64,000 nt of DNA from Trypanosoma brucei gambiense DAL972 (Eukaryota > Euglenozoa > Kinetoplastea > Trypanosomatida > Trypanosomatidae), in assembly GCF_000210295.1 (NCBI RefSeq), contig NC_026744.1, forward strand, positions 3,348,001 to 3,412,000, given 5' to 3'. The notes beneath the pieces were generated by a model, which was given only the letters and a program-made list of their open reading frames with translations, was not told the origin of the DNA and did no database searches. Positions within the stretch are counted from its first letter, which is position 1, and the number at the start of each line of letters is the position of its first letter. Positions 28,077-39,639 of the stretch are shown one piece after another. The position numbers and the translations under genes were made by a program.

Positions 28077-29684
28077 GGAGGCCTCTTGCCAGTCACGCTG
28101 CACCGCAACCGACGAAGCCGCTAATGTGTGCCGCTCGATCAATTTGTATGCGCTGTCAACATTGCCGTGCAGAAACACTAGGCGCCTGGCGGTGGCCAGA
28201 ACGTTTGCATGTGGATCGTGGTGCCGTGGCCGCAGCCGGTCGTCCTCTACACAAGGCAAGAACGCCAGCCTTCACTCCTTCTCTTACCTCCGCTAGGCCA
28301 CACTAAATATGTTCGTCACTACGTCCTTAATGCAGTAAGCTGTCAAAAACGGCGACCACTCACTTTCAGATTTTCCTTCACGGTGCTGCGATTACCTATG
28401 CTTGACGTAGACGAGTCCGAGTAAAAAGAAACTGGTACCAGCACACCTGAGGTCACCCCCCCCCCCACAACCGCAGGAGTTCGTCAAAAAAGCGTAAAGG
28501 TAGAGCAAGAGTCTATGGAAAGTGTCGATAGGAAAGGCAAAGTGAATAAACTAATATATATATATATATATATGCCCGACTAAATCTGGCTTTGAAAAGA
28601 AAATTAAAAGAGAAACACGCAAGAGGAAGAGTGAGAAAGAAAGAGGAGGACGATTAAATGATTTGGGCGAAACCGGGATAAAAGATGGCATTCGGACATA
28701 TAAATATCGAACGCTTTGGAGGCCATAGTGGCAAAAGTTAATTAGGTGTGACCAAGTTGCGAGAGGGGTGTTCTACCGCTATGGATTTGCCCACTATCTG
28801 TTCAGACGTGTACCTTAAAGTCAGATGTAGGGAAGAGCGAACGCTGGTGGGGTAGCAATTGGCACCTTTCTTTTTTAGGGGAGGAGCATAATAAAAGCCC
28901 CCCTCTCTCGCTCCTTCCAAATCATATGTGTTCGGGAAGGTAAATATAAACACATGTGCAGACACGATAGGCACAATTGCAGTTAACGTCACTATCTCAC
29001 CGACACATCTCTGCACTCTTTCTACAAACTATTGAAAAAAGTGATGGAGAAAATAAGGTGGAATACGAGCCGAGTATGCTGCGGCAGCGTCTGCAACCAC
29101 TGTTATCACATCCATCATTAGTATGACTAATCACTTATTTGTTTGCACTCCTCCCCTTCATCAACTTCAAGTATTCAAAATTCGCTTTCAGAGGCGAAAG
29201 AAAATGCAGTAATGAACGAACACAAACTTTATGGTGAGAGGCAAAACACCACCCGCCAACGACCCATACAGTTCCCCACGGTTACCCCTACACATCAAGG
29301 AGGCGGCACACAGCACATACGGTGTATAAAATAGCGTATACATTTGCGCATGATTGCGCATTTATAACGTTGCTGTTGCGCTGCATTGTGATACCTCCAT
29401 GCGGAATGGCTCAATGCAGCCTCATCCGTTTGTCATTTTGCCGACTCTTTTCTGGGGCGAGTCTCTCCGATCCACCACTAAATACCCTAATCGCGTCCCG
29501 CCACGGCAAATAATGATATGAAACATTCAAAAGCCAATAACACATTCGATACGACACGTAAATTAAGCATACACACATCAACAACAACAACGACGCACAC
29601 ACACACACATACATACACGCGTATACATCTCCCTTCCTCATCGTTTATGTGCCCGTACCGGCATTGGCACATTCCAGCACGTTT
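28077..29684. other. Upstream coding-like segment and intergenic region
   Basis: 28077-28259 continues the previous frame without an ATG. The rest holds no supported gene. It has a TA dinucleotide run (28553-28573), a C9 run near 28458 and CA-rich runs near 29596-29609. The right part should be the 3' UTR of the UBR ligase. Confidence 0.6.
28553..28573. repeat. TA dinucleotide run
   Basis: About ten TA units. Confidence 0.8.
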
Positions 29685-32600
29685 TTAAAGGAGTCGAAGG
29701 TCCCGCCGCTTCATTTCACTGACCACAGTAAACTCCACATTCCACCTCGACCGAATCCACAAGGAAAGCAAAAAATGCGCCAAGTCGTCATTAAGGGTTA
29801 ACTGGCGCGAGGTGTAGCCACGCACTGCAGGTCGACCATACTCGTCGGCGTAAGGACCCGCTAGAACAACAACTTGAGACCTTCTAGTTTCGAGCACGTG
29901 TATACGATTGTCTTCGGGACTCATGTAAACACCAAGGCCACTGCCACACGTGAGGGCATGAATGTAAAGCTCCGGTGGCCTTTGTGATGGTCTCAAGCAA
30001 AAGAGTTTGCCACAGAAGCAGCACAGGAGACGATTCCCTTCTGTATCGCCACACATGCTACAAGGTTCATTGGGGTTGAGGCTGAGGAGTAATTGGGCGT
30101 GGGCATCAGGAAGGTGCAACACACGATTCATTAAGAACCGCTTCCACAATAAGGCCCCTTCATACACAACACCCAACGGTTTGAAACGAGGCGCGTCATC
30201 AAGAAGAGACACGTCGCGGCAACGGTGCAGTAAACTAAGCGTGGTTCCTTTGATCATCTTCTCATTCCCATCCGAGACCGCTTTGTGAATTAGCGAGACC
30301 AAGGCCTCCGAGGCTTTTGTATGTCCCCACTCGCAGTTTTGAAGCGGTTTCTGCAACAAATAGCACAACATGGTGAAAACAGCTTGGCTCTGACCCTCCA
30401 ACGTCGCAAGCTCTTCCGACTGAAACGGAATGAATACAACCTTATCGTCACCGATCTGTGCCACCTCAGATGGTGTATTGTCGGTCAGCAACGCCTTGAG
30501 AAGCGTAAGGCACCCCAACTCACGCCATACAGACATAAGAAGTCCACTGTGAGCGCCTTGACCATCATCGTCGACGGGTCCCGAGGTGAGGGCAGAGAAA
30601 TCACTCGAATGCAGTAAGAGTGTCGTGTACTGAGCCACGTACTCTGCCGCGTCTGAGGGATGCAGTAGTGCATTTAGAATAAGTACGCAAAAATTATCAT
30701 CAACATCGTGACAGGAAAGTTCCGCACAAGCATGGGAAATAGTCCCTTCAAGTAATATTGGCTCCAGTGATATCATGAGGGAGAGGAGGGCGAGCAGCTC
30801 ATTGTACAGCACAGCACCTCCAACCTTCACCCACTCGAGCGCTACGCACATTTGCGCACGAACACTTCGAGCAACCTCGACAACCTCTCGAATGTTCTTA
30901 TTTTCGTCCCGCGGTTGCTTCCGCACACTCCGCGATTCATTCCCGCTGCCATCACAGGAAGAATTGGTAACAGCTACGCTAGAAATGTCACACCACAAAC
31001 TCTGCAGTGCACCTCGGGCGGCCTCGTCAGAGCTGACAGCACGTAACGAACTCTCCCGTACCATCTCAAACAGGGAAGATGCCTCTCCCGTCGCCACATT
31101 CGCAGGTGGCACGGGGCACGGGCAGAGCGTTGTGCAAACCATGAGGCACATTGGACAGCTGAAATCGTTGCGAGTAACCGCTGCAGGCAACCGGTCCATG
31201 TCTGGCGTGTTTTGCACAGTGGAGGCCATTCGACCAAATATCCTCTTCACACAACGCATGTGGGCGGCATGTCCACAGAGGTAAAAATGAGTGCTTAACT
31301 TGCGCTTTTGAGGTTGTTGCTGGTGGGAGTCGACCCCTGTGTCGTCAAATCGAAGGCGGTCAAGCACATCAGACACAGAAACGTTTCCGAAAAGAGCAAG
31401 CGATCCCCTCGCATGATCCCGGCATATGCAACAATCCATGCTTCGGATACGCTGCAGTATTGGGTTGGCCACCGAAGAATGGCTGCCACCTTCACACACA
31501 GAAGGTTTCACACCCGGTGCAGGTGCGTCTTGTGTTGCATAAAAGCCAAACCTCGAAGGATCAGAGAGCATGGCAAAACTTTTCTTCGCGTTAATCGCTT
31601 TCATACGCTTCAAAAGCGCTGACTGCTTCCCCTTGACGTCCGGTCGGCAGCACTCACCCTCTCCACGCTGCGACTCCCCAACCGCTGGCTTGTCTGCCCC
31701 AACCGAAAGGGAAGGTTCACTCATGCCTTGAAGTATAAACTCTACCATTCCAACAATACCAAATATATCCTTCGTTACCTCCCGGAAACGGGTGCGTAGT
31801 TTGCGTAGCGCGTCCACTGTTGTAGTCGCGGACGCTGTCGACACCGGTGAACGGCCCGCCCCAAAAACTAAATCCGCTTCCACAGGAACTTCAAGGGCTT
31901 CCTTAAGGTTCCTCGCGTTGAGAAGACCTTCCACACCGAGCAGCTGGTTGAGTTGTTGCGGAGCGTGTATTGGTGGGGATGAATTTTTTTTATGAAACTC
32001 ACCAACCGCATCCCAATCCACCACAGTAGCAGCAGATCCACCTGACGCACCAGCGCCAATGATTGTGCATGCCCTCATTGCAAGGTACAGCAAAGAGATG
32101 GCATGCGCCAACGTAATAATACTTACCGTCCCCTCAGACCCCGAACAGCCCTCCAGCCCGTCAAACATGTATCCGTGAACTGCACGTATGGCAACGCTAA
32201 GCACACAAGGATCTTGTAGCAGTAGAAACACCTTGTCACGGAATACGGCGGCACGACGAGCCTCCCACGACCCTTCCTCAGGCCGCTCAGCCACTTCAAC
32301 CCATCGTATGTTAGGTGGAGGGAACACCGCCGGTGCATCGTTAGAGTCTCCCTCCCCCCCACTGTCGGTTCCCATCCGCTTCCTCCGCACTAAACGGTCG
32401 TAGAGATCGCACATATCAGGTAAATGGTGGTCCCGAAGTGATGGATGATAAAGGTTTATGTACGACCGCCACGTGCAAACATCCTTGAACTGAACCACCG
32501 CCCTCTTCCGGCTTTTCACTGTCGTGGTCACTTCTCTAAAAATTAATGGAAGCAATTCATCAAGGTTGATGCCGGGTAAAGCATGTTCCAACTCACTGGC

Positions 32601-35180
32601 TACCCTCTCCAGGTCGTCAAGGGAGTGACCGCGGTCCCCTGCAATGACGTGCAGTAACCGCCGTTTCAATGCGAAGACTAAATCAGCCTTATTATTAATT
32701 AGTAAACTGCAGTCCTGTACACAAAGTGTGAGGACAAGCCTCAAAAAGCCGGTGTAACCCAACGCACGATTCTCCTTAGAGAACATGAACCGATTCAGCA
32801 ACTGAGCTGCAAACGTCTCTGTGGGGACCAAAAGCATAAGCAGTTGCATCATGCACACGTCTGCTTCGATCATGAGTGTACTGCAAGCAACGTAACACTC
32901 GCAACGCCTTGACAACTCAAAGCGCTCACCATGCCAAAGACCTTGCTCATGTTGGCAGAGCAGGACCAATGGCATGAGAAGCTCATCAATCCAATAATCT
33001 GCCCTCGCTTCTGTTTCCGCAAACAACTCCGAAAGAAGAGAGACGAATGACCCCTGTTCAACTCCCGCCCCGCTTTCTTCAATTCGCTTTTGTACCTTCA
33101 TCCACGACTTCACTATTTCTGCGAAGAATCGCATGTGCGGAAGCACAAACGATGTTGGATTAGGTGATTTTTTATCTAGCAAGTCATATCGTTCCAGTAG
33201 TGGCTTCCCATCTGCGTCCACAGAAATTACTTCCTTTGGGGAAAACCCGCCCCGCTTTTCTTGGAGAAGGGCGTTAATGGCCACCATACACTCTCTCATT
33301 AGCTCACGCATGTACTCTCGACAAGTTACGCTACACCCAACCCCACCGCCTCCGACCAACAGTGCTGATCCACCCTGTACGGAAAACCCTTCAAGCATGT
33401 CACGACGCTTGCTGCTCTCAACAGCGGGGTCCAATGCACTACACCACGAGGAAGACGAAAGACTTTCCAACAGGCGGGGCGGAATTAACAACTCGCCCGC
33501 GTGCAACGACACCGCTACGTCGCGGGCCATATTCGCTATACGGTGAAACATTTGCTGCAGCTCTAACTCTATATTCATAGCACAGTCCGTTTCCACACTG
33601 CCCCCGTCTGACTCGCCCACTGATGTCCTTCGAAACACCATACTAGCACTCCCATTAATCGTGAGTAACCTGCACCAGCCGCGATAAAGTTGGCGCGACA
33701 CAACGATTGCACAAGTGTTCTGTGTCACACACAACACTTCTGTCATCCACCTACAACACCTGACTGCCCTCGAGACCTCTTGTGGGGAAGCGTTTCTCAC
33801 ATTCATGGTCTCACAACTGCAATACAACAGGCAAGAGATAAGCCGATGAAGAATTGTTTCTCCCTTGAGCACACTTTCCCACTTTGGATGTGGCTCCCGC
33901 AGTAAAAGGCTGTCCACAACATCACTGGATGTAAAGACCTGAACGCTGAGCGTTGCAACATGTAACTCCCTCCTCGTGGCGCCTCGTTCCCCGTACTTTA
34001 AAAGAAGCTCCGCAAAGGGGACGCGGATCAGCGGGTCACAGAGGGTGTTGTTGAATAACCAAAGAATAGAGCGTTCCCAAATGGAAAAACGGGATAACTT
34101 GGGGATTTCAAACCCATATAAAAATAATTCTTCCATGCAAGAAAGGTGACGCATCTCCTCCAGCCTTTTTCCATCCGCTACGCACTCAACACGCCGGGAT
34201 ACGAGCGCCTTCTCCATAAGGCTATGGCACAGCACACGTCGGGGTCCGTCACCACTTGTCGAAAGAAGCAGTGCAATGTCAGCTATCCGACGAAGTGCTC
34301 GATCAAACCACTGCATCCTTGCTAATTGATCATCACTACTGTTACTATTGCATTGGTATTCCGCCTGTGCGCCAACAATCGTCGTAATGTATAGTACAAG
34401 ACCACGCGACAACACCTCAAGCCACTGTCGCTTAGTACAGTCCATATCGGCAGCAGGATCCGCCGAACTCTGAAATCCCCTATGTCGCGTGCAAAAAGAA
34501 GCAGTTTTCCACGCAGACGGGTCACCACAGTCACACATACCCCCACCAATCAAACACTGCCGCACGACATAATTATGATTAATGCATGGAGAACTCTTGA
34601 AACAGTCACTACACATCACACACGAACAATCTGAGGCGCAATCCTTGCAAAACACAAGTATTTCCCCAGGTTGAAAAGAACGACCGCAAACACGAAACCC
34701 CGTCTCCTCTCGTATCATTTTTTCTCCTTCTTCATCAACAGTGAGGCCCAGCCACCACTCCACCATTGGCAGAGCATTGCTGGTGCACTTCCATGCAGCA
34801 GGGGAACTATATTTGGTTCTCTCCTCCATCAACATTTCAAGTCCCGCGTTGACAGTATCACCCAGCTTTTGGGGGTATTGCCTGAGCAACGTAGCAGCTC
34901 CTGGAGGAACGCGGCACTTCAGAAGAATTTTTGGATCAGTTTCCAGAACATTTTCCAGAGGCACTAACCCCGACGCGTCACCACCCATATGATAGAAACG
35001 ATCAAGATCATCCCTGACTGCACGCACCAACAGCAAACGTTCCTCCTTCCCAACGGTATGACTTTCCCACTCCATACCAGTGGAAAGTTCATGAAGCTGC
35101 AGGTACTCCAAAAGGGTTCCAGAGGTCCACTTCCTCGGATCCATCGGATTCTGCACAGATGCAAAGCCTGACAACGCCAT
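29685..35180 (-). CDS. UBR1-type N-recognin E3 ubiquitin ligase
   Basis: A 1,831-aa protein with the UBR1/UBR2 layout. The UBR box is at residues 164-235, with the expected Cys/His ladder (CGRSFQPGEILVFCKDC, CSCVMCSDCF, MCDCGDPSAWK, FCTRHRG). A RING-type domain at about 1250-1347 has CCICRDHARG, then YLCGHAAHMRCVKRIF and FSCPMCLMVC. A C-terminal zinc region (about 1707-1730, CSMCGDTEGNRLLCCFCGK) is followed by the conserved UBR tail with LTCGSGLGVYM and GRPAVRGYTSRQLTLN. In other eukaryotes such enzymes bind destabilising N-terminal residues and ubiquitinate the protein for proteasomal breakdown. The ATG at 35180 lies after a very T-rich leader. The ligase family is clear; whether it recognises basic, bulky or other N-degrons is not. 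Confidence 0.92.
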   Translation of the reverse strand: MALSGFASVQNPMDPRKWTSGTLLEYLQLHELSTGMEWESHTVGKEERLLLVRAVRDDLDRFYHMGGDASGLVPLENVLETDPKILLKCRVPPGAATLLRQYPQKLGDTVNAGLEMLMEERTKYSSPAAWKCTSNALPMVEWWLGLTVDEEGEKMIREETGFRVCGRSFQPGEILVFCKDCASDCSCVMCSDCFKSSPCINHNYVVRQCLIGGGMCDCGDPSAWKTASFCTRHRGFQSSADPAADMDCTKRQWLEVLSRGLVLYITTIVGAQAEYQCNSNSSDDQLARMQWFDRALRRIADIALLLSTSGDGPRRVLCHSLMEKALVSRRVECVADGKRLEEMRHLSCMEELFLYGFEIPKLSRFSIWERSILWLFNNTLCDPLIRVPFAELLLKYGERGATRRELHVATLSVQVFTSSDVVDSLLLREPHPKWESVLKGETILHRLISCLLYCSCETMNVRNASPQEVSRAVRCCRWMTEVLCVTQNTCAIVVSRQLYRGWCRLLTINGSASMVFRRTSVGESDGGSVETDCAMNIELELQQMFHRIANMARDVAVSLHAGELLIPPRLLESLSSSSWCSALDPAVESSKRRDMLEGFSVQGGSALLVGGGGVGCSVTCREYMRELMRECMVAINALLQEKRGGFSPKEVISVDADGKPLLERYDLLDKKSPNPTSFVLPHMRFFAEIVKSWMKVQKRIEESGAGVEQGSFVSLLSELFAETEARADYWIDELLMPLVLLCQHEQGLWHGERFELSRRCECYVACSTLMIEADVCMMQLLMLLVPTETFAAQLLNRFMFSKENRALGYTGFLRLVLTLCVQDCSLLINNKADLVFALKRRLLHVIAGDRGHSLDDLERVASELEHALPGINLDELLPLIFREVTTTVKSRKRAVVQFKDVCTWRSYINLYHPSLRDHHLPDMCDLYDRLVRRKRMGTDSGGEGDSNDAPAVFPPPNIRWVEVAERPEEGSWEARRAAVFRDKVFLLLQDPCVLSVAIRAVHGYMFDGLEGCSGSEGTVSIITLAHAISLLYLAMRACTIIGAGASGGSAATVVDWDAVGEFHKKNSSPPIHAPQQLNQLLGVEGLLNARNLKEALEVPVEADLVFGAGRSPVSTASATTTVDALRKLRTRFREVTKDIFGIVGMVEFILQGMSEPSLSVGADKPAVGESQRGEGECCRPDVKGKQSALLKRMKAINAKKSFAMLSDPSRFGFYATQDAPAPGVKPSVCEGGSHSSVANPILQRIRSMDCCICRDHARGSLALFGNVSVSDVLDRLRFDDTGVDSHQQQPQKRKLSTHFYLCGHAAHMRCVKRIFGRMASTVQNTPDMDRLPAAVTRNDFSCPMCLMVCTTLCPCPVPPANVATGEASSLFEMVRESSLRAVSSDEAARGALQSLWCDISSVAVTNSSCDGSGNESRSVRKQPRDENKNIREVVEVARSVRAQMCVALEWVKVGGAVLYNELLALLSLMISLEPILLEGTISHACAELSCHDVDDNFCVLILNALLHPSDAAEYVAQYTTLLLHSSDFSALTSGPVDDDGQGAHSGLLMSVWRELGCLTLLKALLTDNTPSEVAQIGDDKVVFIPFQSEELATLEGQSQAVFTMLCYLLQKPLQNCEWGHTKASEALVSLIHKAVSDGNEKMIKGTTLSLLHRCRDVSLLDDAPRFKPLGVVYEGALLWKRFLMNRVLHLPDAHAQLLLSLNPNEPCSMCGDTEGNRLLCCFCGKLFCLRPSQRPPELYIHALTCGSGLGVYMSPEDNRIHVLETRRSQVVVLAGPYADEYGRPAVRGYTSRQLTLNDDLAHFLLSLWIRSRWNVEFTVVSEMKRRDLRLL

Positions 35181-35389
35181 AGCTACACAAAACTTATTTT
35201 TTTAAAAAAAAACCTTTTTAAAAAAGCAAAAAAAAAGGACAAAGACGTACAGAACACAAAACAAAAAATTATAATATAAAAAGAAGTTTTGAAGAAAAAA
35301 CAAAAATGAAAACAAAATAAAAAATGAAAAAATATGTGAACAGAACCCAATAGCCCCCTACAACTCATAACCACCTTAAAATAACGAAA
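35181..35389 (-). promoter_or_regulatory. T-rich splice-acceptor region of the UBR ligase
   Basis: On the transcribed strand this is a long run of T-rich blocks, with AG candidates at the end (AAAAAG, ATAAG and GTAG just before the ATG). It separates the ligase from the RNR2 array. Confidence 0.6.
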
Positions 35390-36074
35390 CGAAACAGTGG
35401 AAAGAAGTGGACATCCCAACCAACGCGCACAATGCATTGCCATCGTGTAACTATCAGCACAAAAAGGGTAGTCGCAATAATTGCAACCGTCCCTCCACTA
35501 TGGCATTACGAAATGGAAAAACTAAAACAAGTCAAAAGGAAAAACAATGGGAACCTGACAGGTACAAAAGTGCAAAATGGTATGCCTCTTACACATTTCC
35601 CTTTCACCACCCTCACACATAGAAACTGCCATCAAGCATAGCGTGTAAATATTTGTCAGGTGAGGGCACTCTAAGCACTAATATTGAAACCAATTGTCCA
35701 CCAAAGGTAAAAAGACAAGAAGAAAGGCATCTACTAAAGCGGACACATTCTCTCCCATCTATATCTATTTACATAGGTGTATATCTATTTCCGGATTTAC
35801 CCACGTTCGTACTTCCGTACGCACGCAGGTTCCCGTGTATGCCTATGTACGATTCTATGTGTTTGCATGCAGGCGTATGGAGGCATACGTGCTGCTGCCC
35901 ACAAGCTCATTTCCTTGTTATGATATTTGTTAAAAACAACAGCCAGTACTCCAAGGAGGTGCAGTCGCTGACCTTACCAGAGTAACAGATATCTAACTCA
36001 ATGAATGTAAAGGGCATCAGCCCCATACTTCACAGTTCCCCTCACATACGGGCACGCACCAACGATAACATCCC

Positions 36075-37088
36075 CTAGAAATCTGCGTCCAGAGAGAAAA
36101 CCTTTGACGACCTTTCGGAACTCATCACACCAGCCTTCTGATACTCACCAACCTTCTTCTCGAAAAAGTTAGTTTTCCCCTGAAGAGAAATCATATCCAT
36201 GAAGTCAAATGGGTTCTTCGAGTTGTAATGACGGTCGTACCCCAAGGACACCAGGAGCCGATCGGCGACAAACTCAATGTACTGAGTCATCAGCTGAGAA
36301 TTCATTCCAATTAAGCGGACAGGTAATGCATCGCAAATGAACTCTCGTTCAATTGATACTGCATTGCATATAATTTCAAGCACACGATCCCTCGGCAGCT
36401 TGTTTACGATATACTTCTCGTATAATAGGCAAGCAAAGTCAGTGTGCAGACCCTCATCACGTGAAATCAGCTCGTTGCTGAAGGTGAGCCCGGGCATCAA
36501 GCCACGCTTCTTTAACCAAAAAATGGCGCAGAACGAGCCAGAGAAAAATATGCCCTCGACAGCCGCAAACGCGACGAGCCGCGTAGGGAACGAAGTCTGA
36601 CTGCCAATCCATTCAATCGCCCATTTGGCCTTTTTCTCAATACACGGAATCGTCCTTATGGCATGTAGCAGTCGTTGCTTTTCGTCGGGATCCACAACAT
36701 ACGTATCGATCAACACGGAGTATGTCTCAGAATGGATATTTTCCATAGCAATCTGGAACCCATAGAAACATCGAACTTCAGGTACCTGCACTTCGCACAT
36801 GAACCGTTCCGCAAGGTTCTCCAGCACAATGCCATCGCTTGCCGCGAAGAAAGCCAACACATGTTTGATGAAGTGTCGCTCGCCGTCGTCCAGCTTCTCC
36901 CAATCTGTCATGTCATTCCCAAGGTCGATTTCCTCCACCGTCCAGATGCTGCTCTCCGCCTCCTTGTACTTCTGCCATATGTCAGGGTACTTGATGGGGA
37001 AGATAACGTAGCGGTCGGGGTTTTCTGTCAGAAGTGGCTCCTCCACCTCCCCTTCCTTACGCGAGCATTTGTGAGATTTGGGTGGCAT
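36075..37088 (-). CDS. RNR2: Ribonucleotide reductase small subunit, copy 1
   Basis: This is the 337-aa class Ia R2 subunit. With the large subunit it reduces ribonucleoside diphosphates to deoxy forms for DNA synthesis. The di-iron ligands are all present: D85, E116, H119, E178, E212 and H215. The radical Tyr is Y123 (ENIHSETY). The radical path residues W49, D211 and Y316 and the C-terminal large-subunit binding tail FSLDADF are intact. Residue 8 is Cys where copies 2-4 have Arg. The start is the ATG at 37088, not the GTG three codons earlier. A C/T tract on the transcribed strand (37152-37170) ends in CCATTAG at 37147, a good trans-splice acceptor that recurs in every copy. Confidence 0.97.
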   Translation of the reverse strand: MPPKSHKCSRKEGEVEEPLLTENPDRYVIFPIKYPDIWQKYKEAESSIWTVEEIDLGNDMTDWEKLDDGERHFIKHVLAFFAASDGIVLENLAERFMCEVQVPEVRCFYGFQIAMENIHSETYSVLIDTYVVDPDEKQRLLHAIRTIPCIEKKAKWAIEWIGSQTSFPTRLVAFAAVEGIFFSGSFCAIFWLKKRGLMPGLTFSNELISRDEGLHTDFACLLYEKYIVNKLPRDRVLEIICNAVSIEREFICDALPVRLIGMNSQLMTQYIEFVADRLLVSLGYDRHYNSKNPFDFMDMISLQGKTNFFEKKVGEYQKAGVMSSERSSKVFSLDADF

Positions 37089-37890
37089 CGTTAGCACTGT
37101 CCTTGTTTTTCTTCTCTTGATGTGTTTTCAATATACGACAGAGCAGCTAATGGAATGAATGAAGAGAAAGCTTGCACACAAGAGGCATATTCAGTAGTGT
37201 AGTAGCGAAACAGTGGAAAGAAGTGGACATCCCAACCAACGCGCACAATGCATTGCCATCGTGTAACTATCAGCACAAAAAGGGTAGTCGCAATAATTGC
37301 AACCGTCCCTCCACTATGGCATTACGAAATGGAAAAACTAAAACAAGTCAAAAGGAAAAACAATGGGAACCTGACAGGTACAAAAGTGCAAAATGGTATG
37401 CCTCTTACACATTTCCCTTTCACCACCCTCACACATAGAAACTGCCATCAAGCATAGCGTGTAAATATTTGTCAGGTGAGGGCACTCTAAGCACTAATAT
37501 TGAAACCAATTGTCCACCAAAGGTAAAAAGACAAGAAGAAAGGCATCTACTAAAGCGGACACATTCTCTCCCATCTATATCTATTTACATAGGTGTATAT
37601 CTATTTCCGGATTTACCCACGTTCGTACTTCCGTACGCACGCAGGTTCCCGTGTATGCCTATGTACGATTCTATGTGTTTGCATGCAGGCGTATGGAGGC
37701 ATACGTGCTGCTGCCCACAAGCTCATTTCCTTGTTATGATATTTGTTAAAAACAACAGCCAGTACTCCAAGGAGGTGCAGTCGCTGACCTTACCAGAGTA
37801 ACAGATATCTAACTCAATGAATGTAAAGGGCATCAGCCCCATACTTCACAGTTCCCCTCACATACGGGCACGCACCAACGATAACATCCC
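37089..37890. other. RNR2 array spacer between copies 2 and 1
   Basis: A spacer identical in plan to 35390-36074 and 38905-39700. It carries the 3' UTR of the upstream copy and the acceptor of the downstream copy. Plus-strand frames here (for example 37469-37801) repeat in each spacer and are not supported as genes. Confidence 0.8.
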
Positions 37891-38904
37891 CTAGAAATCT
37901 GCGTCCAGAGAGAAAACCTTTGACGACCTTTCGGAACTCATCACACCAGCCTTCTGATACTCACCAACCTTCTTCTCGAAAAAGTTAGTTTTCCCCTGAA
38001 GAGAAATCATATCCATGAAGTCAAATGGGTTCTTCGAGTTGTAATGACGGTCGTACCCCAAGGACACCAGGAGCCGATCGGCGACAAACTCAATGTACTG
38101 AGTCATCAGCTGAGAATTCATTCCAATTAAGCGGACAGGTAATGCATCGCAAATGAACTCTCGTTCAATTGATACTGCATTGCATATAATTTCAAGCACA
38201 CGATCCCTCGGCAGCTTGTTTACGATATACTTCTCGTATAATAGGCAAGCAAAGTCAGTGTGCAGACCCTCATCACGTGAAATCAGCTCGTTGCTGAAGG
38301 TGAGCCCGGGCATCAAGCCACGCTTCTTTAACCAAAAAATGGCGCAGAACGAGCCAGAGAAAAATATGCCCTCGACAGCCGCAAACGCGACGAGCCGCGT
38401 AGGGAACGAAGTCTGACTGCCAATCCATTCAATCGCCCATTTGGCCTTTTTCTCAATACACGGAATCGTCCTTATGGCATGTAGCAGTCGTTGCTTTTCG
38501 TCGGGATCCACAACATACGTATCGATCAACACGGAGTATGTCTCAGAATGGATATTTTCCATAGCAATCTGGAACCCATAGAAACATCGAACTTCAGGTA
38601 CCTGCACTTCGCACATGAACCGTTCCGCAAGGTTCTCCAGCACAATGCCATCGCTTGCCGCGAAGAAAGCCAACACATGTTTGATGAAGTGTCGCTCGCC
38701 GTCGTCCAGCTTCTCCCAATCTGTCATGTCATTCCCAAGATCGATTTCCTCCACCGTCCAGATGCTGCTCTCCGCCTCCTTGTACTTCTGCCATATGTCA
38801 GGGTACTTGATGGGGAAGATAACGTAGCGGTCGGGGTTTTCTGTCAGAAGTGGCTCCTCCACCTCCCCTTCCTTACGCGAGCGCTTGTGAGATTTGGGTG
38901 GCAT
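37891..38904 (-). CDS. RNR2: Ribonucleotide reductase small subunit, copy 2
   Basis: A 337-aa copy, identical to copy 1 in protein except for Arg at residue 8. All di-iron ligands, Y123 and the FSLDADF tail are kept. Its DNA differs from copy 1 at very few sites (for example a silent G/A near 38741), which fits recent duplication or ongoing gene conversion. It starts at the ATG at 38904, with the same acceptor arrangement upstream (38963-38988). Confidence 0.97.
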   Translation of the reverse strand: MPPKSHKRSRKEGEVEEPLLTENPDRYVIFPIKYPDIWQKYKEAESSIWTVEEIDLGNDMTDWEKLDDGERHFIKHVLAFFAASDGIVLENLAERFMCEVQVPEVRCFYGFQIAMENIHSETYSVLIDTYVVDPDEKQRLLHAIRTIPCIEKKAKWAIEWIGSQTSFPTRLVAFAAVEGIFFSGSFCAIFWLKKRGLMPGLTFSNELISRDEGLHTDFACLLYEKYIVNKLPRDRVLEIICNAVSIEREFICDALPVRLIGMNSQLMTQYIEFVADRLLVSLGYDRHYNSKNPFDFMDMISLQGKTNFFEKKVGEYQKAGVMSSERSSKVFSLDADF

Positions 38905-39639
38905 CGTTAGCACTGTCCTTGTTTTTCTTCTCTTGATGTGTTTTCAATATACGACAGAGCAGCTAATGGAATGAATGAAGAGAAAGCTTGCACACAAGAG
39001 GCATATTCAGTAGTGTAGTAGCGAAACAGTGGAAAGAAGTGGACATCCCAACCAACGCGCACAATGCATTGCCATCGTGTAACTATCAGCACAAAAAGGG
39101 TAGTCGCAATAATTGCAACCGTCCCTCCACTATGGCATTACGAAATGGAAAAACTAAAACAAGTCAAAAGGAAAAACAATGGGAACCTGACAGGTACAAA
39201 AGTGCAAAATGGTATGCCTCTTACACATTTCCCTTTCACCACCCTCACACATAGAAACTGCCATCAAGCATAGCGTGTAAATATTTGTCAGGTGAGGGCA
39301 CTCTAAGCACTAATATTGAAACCAATTGTCCACCAAAGGTAAAAAGACAAGAAGAAAGGCATCTACTAAAGCGGACACATTCTCTCCCATCTATATCTAT
39401 TTACATAGGTGTATATCTATTTCCGGATTTACCCACGTTCGTACTTCCGTACGCACGCAGGTTCCCGTGTATGCCTATGTACGATTCTATGTGTTTGCAT
39501 GCAGGCGTATGGAGGCATACGTGCTGCTGCCCACAAGCTCATTTCCTTGTTATGATATTTGTTAAAAACAACAGCCAGTACTCCAAGGAGGTGCAGTCGC
39601 TGACCTTACCAGAGTAACAGATATCTAACTCAATGAAGG

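Noticed and set aside
35653..35985. A 110-codon + strand frame (and a 79-codon overlap) repeated in the RNR2 spacers
   Set aside because: It repeats only because the spacer is duplicated. It is antisense to the transcribed strand, has no domain, and is disrupted in the copy 4-3 spacer.
36675..37094. A 139-codon + strand frame opposite RNR2, present in each copy
   Set aside because: It is a shadow of the conserved RNR2 codons on the other strand, with no independent support.
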